Shown piece after piece: positions 5,444-7,208 of a stretch of DNA of 7,208 nt (positions are counted from its first letter, which is position 1; each line of letters opens with the position of its first letter). This DNA comes from Calditrichota bacterium (GTDB lineage Bacteria; Zhuqueibacterota; Zhuqueibacteria; Oleimicrobiales; Geothermoviventaceae): contig JAADFT010000102.1 of NCBI GenBank assembly GCA_013152765.1, forward strand, positions 1 through 7,208. Direction: 5' to 3'. A model generated the notes under the pieces. The model worked only from the letters and a program-made list of their open reading frames with translations, was not told the origin of the DNA and made no database searches. The translations under genes were made by a program, and so were the position numbers.

Positions 5444-7033
5444 ATGAACAACCAGAACAAAATCGTTGGTGAAGCACTGACATTTGACGACGTCCTGCTG
5501 ATTCCGAACCACTCCACGGTGCTGCCCAAGGAGACGGACACCAGCACGATGTTCACACGCACCATCCCGCTGAACATCCCGCTGGTGAGCGCAGCGATGG
5601 ACACCGTAACCGAGGCCCAGCTGGCCATCGCATTGGCCCGCGAAGGGGGCATTGGCGTGATCCACAAGAACATGTCCATCGAGCTGCAAGCTTCCGAGGT
5701 AGACAGGGTGAAGCGCTCGGAAAGCGGCATGATCTTGAATCCGATCACCCTGTCGCCTCGACACAAGCTTCGCGACGCCACGCGCATCATGGCTCGCTAC
5801 CGCATTTCCGGCGTGCCAATCGTGGAGGGCGAAAAGCTGGTGGGCATTCTTACGAACCGCGACCTCCGTTTCCAGACCGACCTGGATGTGCCGGTTGCGG
5901 ACGTGATGACCAAGGACAAGCTGGTAACCGTGCCTCCGGGGACCTCGCTGGACGAAGCCGAGGAAATCCTGCACAAGCACCGGATCGAGAAGCTGCTGGT
6001 CGTGGACGAACAGGGCAACCTCCGCGGGCTGATTACGGTGAAAGACATCATGAACCGCAAGCGTTTTCCGAACGCTTCGAAGGACGAACTCGGGCGCCTG
6101 CGGGTTGCCGCCGCCGTGGGCGTGGCTCGCGACACCATGGACCGCGCAGCAGCCCTTGTCGAAGCCGGCGTGGACGCTTTGGTCGTGGACACAGCTCACG
6201 GGCATTCTCAGGGCGTGCTCGACACCGTTGCCAAGTTGCGGGAGCGCTTCCCCGATGTGCAGCTGGTTGCGGGCAACGTGGCCACACGCGAGGGCGCTGA
6301 GGCGCTTGCCGAACGCGGCGTGGATGCCGTGAAGGTGGGCATCGGTCCGGGTTCGATTTGCACGACCCGTGTTGTGGCTGGTGTTGGCGTGCCGCAGATT
6401 ACGGCGATCATGGATTGCGCCGAGGTTTGCGCCAAGTACGGCATTCCGCTCATTGCGGACGGGGGCATCAAACAGACAGGCGACATTCCGAAAGCAATCG
6501 GCGCTGGCGCGGACAGCGTGATGATCGGCAACCTGTTCGCGGGAACCGAGGAAAGCCCCGGGGAAATGGTCTTCCTGGAAGGTCGCAGCTACAAGGTTTA
6601 CCGCGCCATGGGCTCGCTCGGGGCCATGCAAGGCGGACGCGGCGACCGCTACTTCCAGGAGGGCATCACAGAGACGAAGAAACTGGTGCCAGAGGGAATC
6701 GAAGGGCGTGTGCCTTACCGTGGTAAGCTGGGAGATCTGGTTTTCCAGATGGTGGGCGGCCTGCGCGCTTCAATGGGCTACTGCGGCGCACGGACAATTC
6801 CGGAGCTGAAAGAGAAGGCGCGTTTCTACCGGATCACGATGGCTGGACTGCGCGAGAGCCATCCGCATGACGTGATCATCACCAAGGAAGGCGCCAAACT
6901 ACAATCTGACGAAGGCGTAGAGAGAAATTCCCACCTCAATTTGCACAAAAGCCGCGTTCGCAGTCCGAACGCGGCTTTCTTATTCCGGGTGTTGTGGCAG
7001 GAAGGTGAGTTGGCTCCGCACGAAACGCGGTGA
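5444..7033 (+). CDS. guaB: IMP dehydrogenase, 3' end apparently frameshifted
   Basis: Catalyses the NAD-dependent oxidation of IMP to XMP, the committed step of GMP synthesis; cytoplasmic, usually tetrameric. The TIM-barrel catalytic domain is interrupted by two CBS domains (about 96-147 and 153-208). Key residues: D249 (DTAHGHS, NAD site), catalytic C306 in GPGSICTTRVVAGVG, D339 (ADGGIKQTG, IMP ribose), flap residues R402-Y403 in GGRGDRYFQ, and ESH 471-473, where the family's potassium site draws residues from the C terminus. These sit one position from E. coli GuaB numbering. The frame as written gives 529 residues, but the family is about 485-490. After HPHDVIITKE (ending at E482) the frame yields an unrelated 47-residue tail that crosses the terminator hairpin. 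Skipping one G at 6890/6891 gives EAPNYNLTKA and a stop at 6918-6920, a 491-residue protein with the conserved ending. The intended gene is therefore most likely 5444-6920 with a one-base insertion. All catalytic residues precede the lesion. Confidence 0.93.
   Translation: MNNQNKIVGEALTFDDVLLIPNHSTVLPKETDTSTMFTRTIPLNIPLVSAAMDTVTEAQLAIALAREGGIGVIHKNMSIELQASEVDRVKRSESGMILNPITLSPRHKLRDATRIMARYRISGVPIVEGEKLVGILTNRDLRFQTDLDVPVADVMTKDKLVTVPPGTSLDEAEEILHKHRIEKLLVVDEQGNLRGLITVKDIMNRKRFPNASKDELGRLRVAAAVGVARDTMDRAAALVEAGVDALVVDTAHGHSQGVLDTVAKLRERFPDVQLVAGNVATREGAEALAERGVDAVKVGIGPGSICTTRVVAGVGVPQITAIMDCAEVCAKYGIPLIADGGIKQTGDIPKAIGAGADSVMIGNLFAGTEESPGEMVFLEGRSYKVYRAMGSLGAMQGGRGDRYFQEGITETKKLVPEGIEGRVPYRGKLGDLVFQMVGGLRASMGYCGARTIPELKEKARFYRITMAGLRESHPHDVIITKEGAKLQSDEGVERNSHLNLHKSRVRSPNAAFLFRVLWQEGELAPHETR
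6887..6920 (+). other. guaB: Probable one-base insertion and original stop of guaB
   Basis: Dropping one G of the GG at 6890-6891 changes the reading from E-G-A-K-L to E-A-P-N-Y, which matches the conserved ITKE(A/S)PNY end of bacterial IMP dehydrogenases, then N-L-T-K-A and TAG at 6918-6920. The restored stop lies 27 nt before the terminator stem, as expected, whereas the stop of the unedited frame (7031-7033) lies beyond it. The extra G also completes a GGCGCC string. Whether this is a base-calling or assembly error or a real mutation cannot be decided from the sequence. Confidence 0.8.
6948..6981 (+). terminator. Strong intrinsic terminator after guaB
   Basis: GCCGCGTTCG (6951-6960) pairs perfectly with CGAACGCGGC (6966-6975) around a CAGTC loop. 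Three A before and three T after extend the stem to 13 bp, and the tail is TTTCTT. It is the natural end of the hutH-guaB transcript. In the uncorrected guaB frame it would lie inside the coding sequence. Confidence 0.88.
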
Positions 7034-7208
7034 ACTCTGCGCAGGGGCCTCCAGGTTTGAGAACTGACTCCACTGCACAGATTGGCCCAAAAGAGGCAAA
7101 GGCGAGACGTGTTTTCCTCTTCGCGGTCAGGCCGGACCCACGGGTCCAAAAAGAGAAACCGGGTACGACAGACCTACCGGGATTAGGGGGGTTACCGGCT
7201 TGGTCGTC

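Noticed and set aside
4997..6631. A 544-codon open frame on the - strand, antisense to hutH and guaB
   Set aside because: It spans two well-supported + strand genes, and its translation is a His/Arg/Ala-rich shadow with no recognisable domain.
7134..7147. 6-bp hairpin GGACCC/GGGTCC in the final 200 nt
   Set aside because: The loop is only 2 nt, the tract after it is A rather than T, and no gene is near enough to assign it to.

Overview
The window is a stretch of ordinary, GC-rich bacterial chromosome with every recognisable gene on the + strand. It holds the tail of an unidentified gene (1-123), an alpha-glucan phosphorylase (glgP type, 624-3170), a histidine ammonia-lyase (hutH, 3887-5413) and an IMP dehydrogenase (guaB, from 5444). 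The three full genes are identified from catalytic motifs that fall at or within one residue of the positions known in the reference enzymes. I found no tRNA, rRNA, CRISPR array, transposase or phage gene.

The organism is a free-living, heterotrophic bacterium that stores or uses alpha-glucan, can deaminate histidine and makes its own GMP. The phosphorylase is the short, DUF3417-containing type. The intergenic DNA carries a heptanucleotide tandem repeat (136-177) and a paired GC hairpin of REP-like type (3522-3574). This combination fits Acidobacteriota or a similar large-genome lineage, but that is a weak guess from pattern memory and no phylogenetic marker was tested.

Layout. 1-123: C-terminal 40 codons of an upstream gene. 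124-623: 500 nt without a gene, holding the heptamer repeat and several short hairpins, ending in a strong Shine-Dalgarno before glgP. 624-3170: glgP, followed 10 nt later by a short terminator-like hairpin. 3171-3886: 716 nt without a gene, holding the REP-like double hairpin and, at its end, a plausible sigma70 promoter for hutH. 3887-5413: hutH. 5444 onward: guaB, 30 nt behind hutH and probably co-transcribed with it, closed by a strong intrinsic terminator at 6948-6981. 6982-7208: no gene seen.

The most notable point is at the 3' end of guaB. As written, the frame runs through the terminator to a stop at 7033. Removing one G at 6890/6891 restores the family's conserved EAPNY ending and a stop at 6918-6920, 27 nt before the terminator. 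A one-base insertion, either a sequencing/assembly error or a real mutation, is the best explanation. The genes do not form an evident shared pathway: phosphorylase releases glucose 1-phosphate, HutH opens histidine breakdown, and GuaB commits IMP to guanine nucleotides. I saw no convincing undescribed system.
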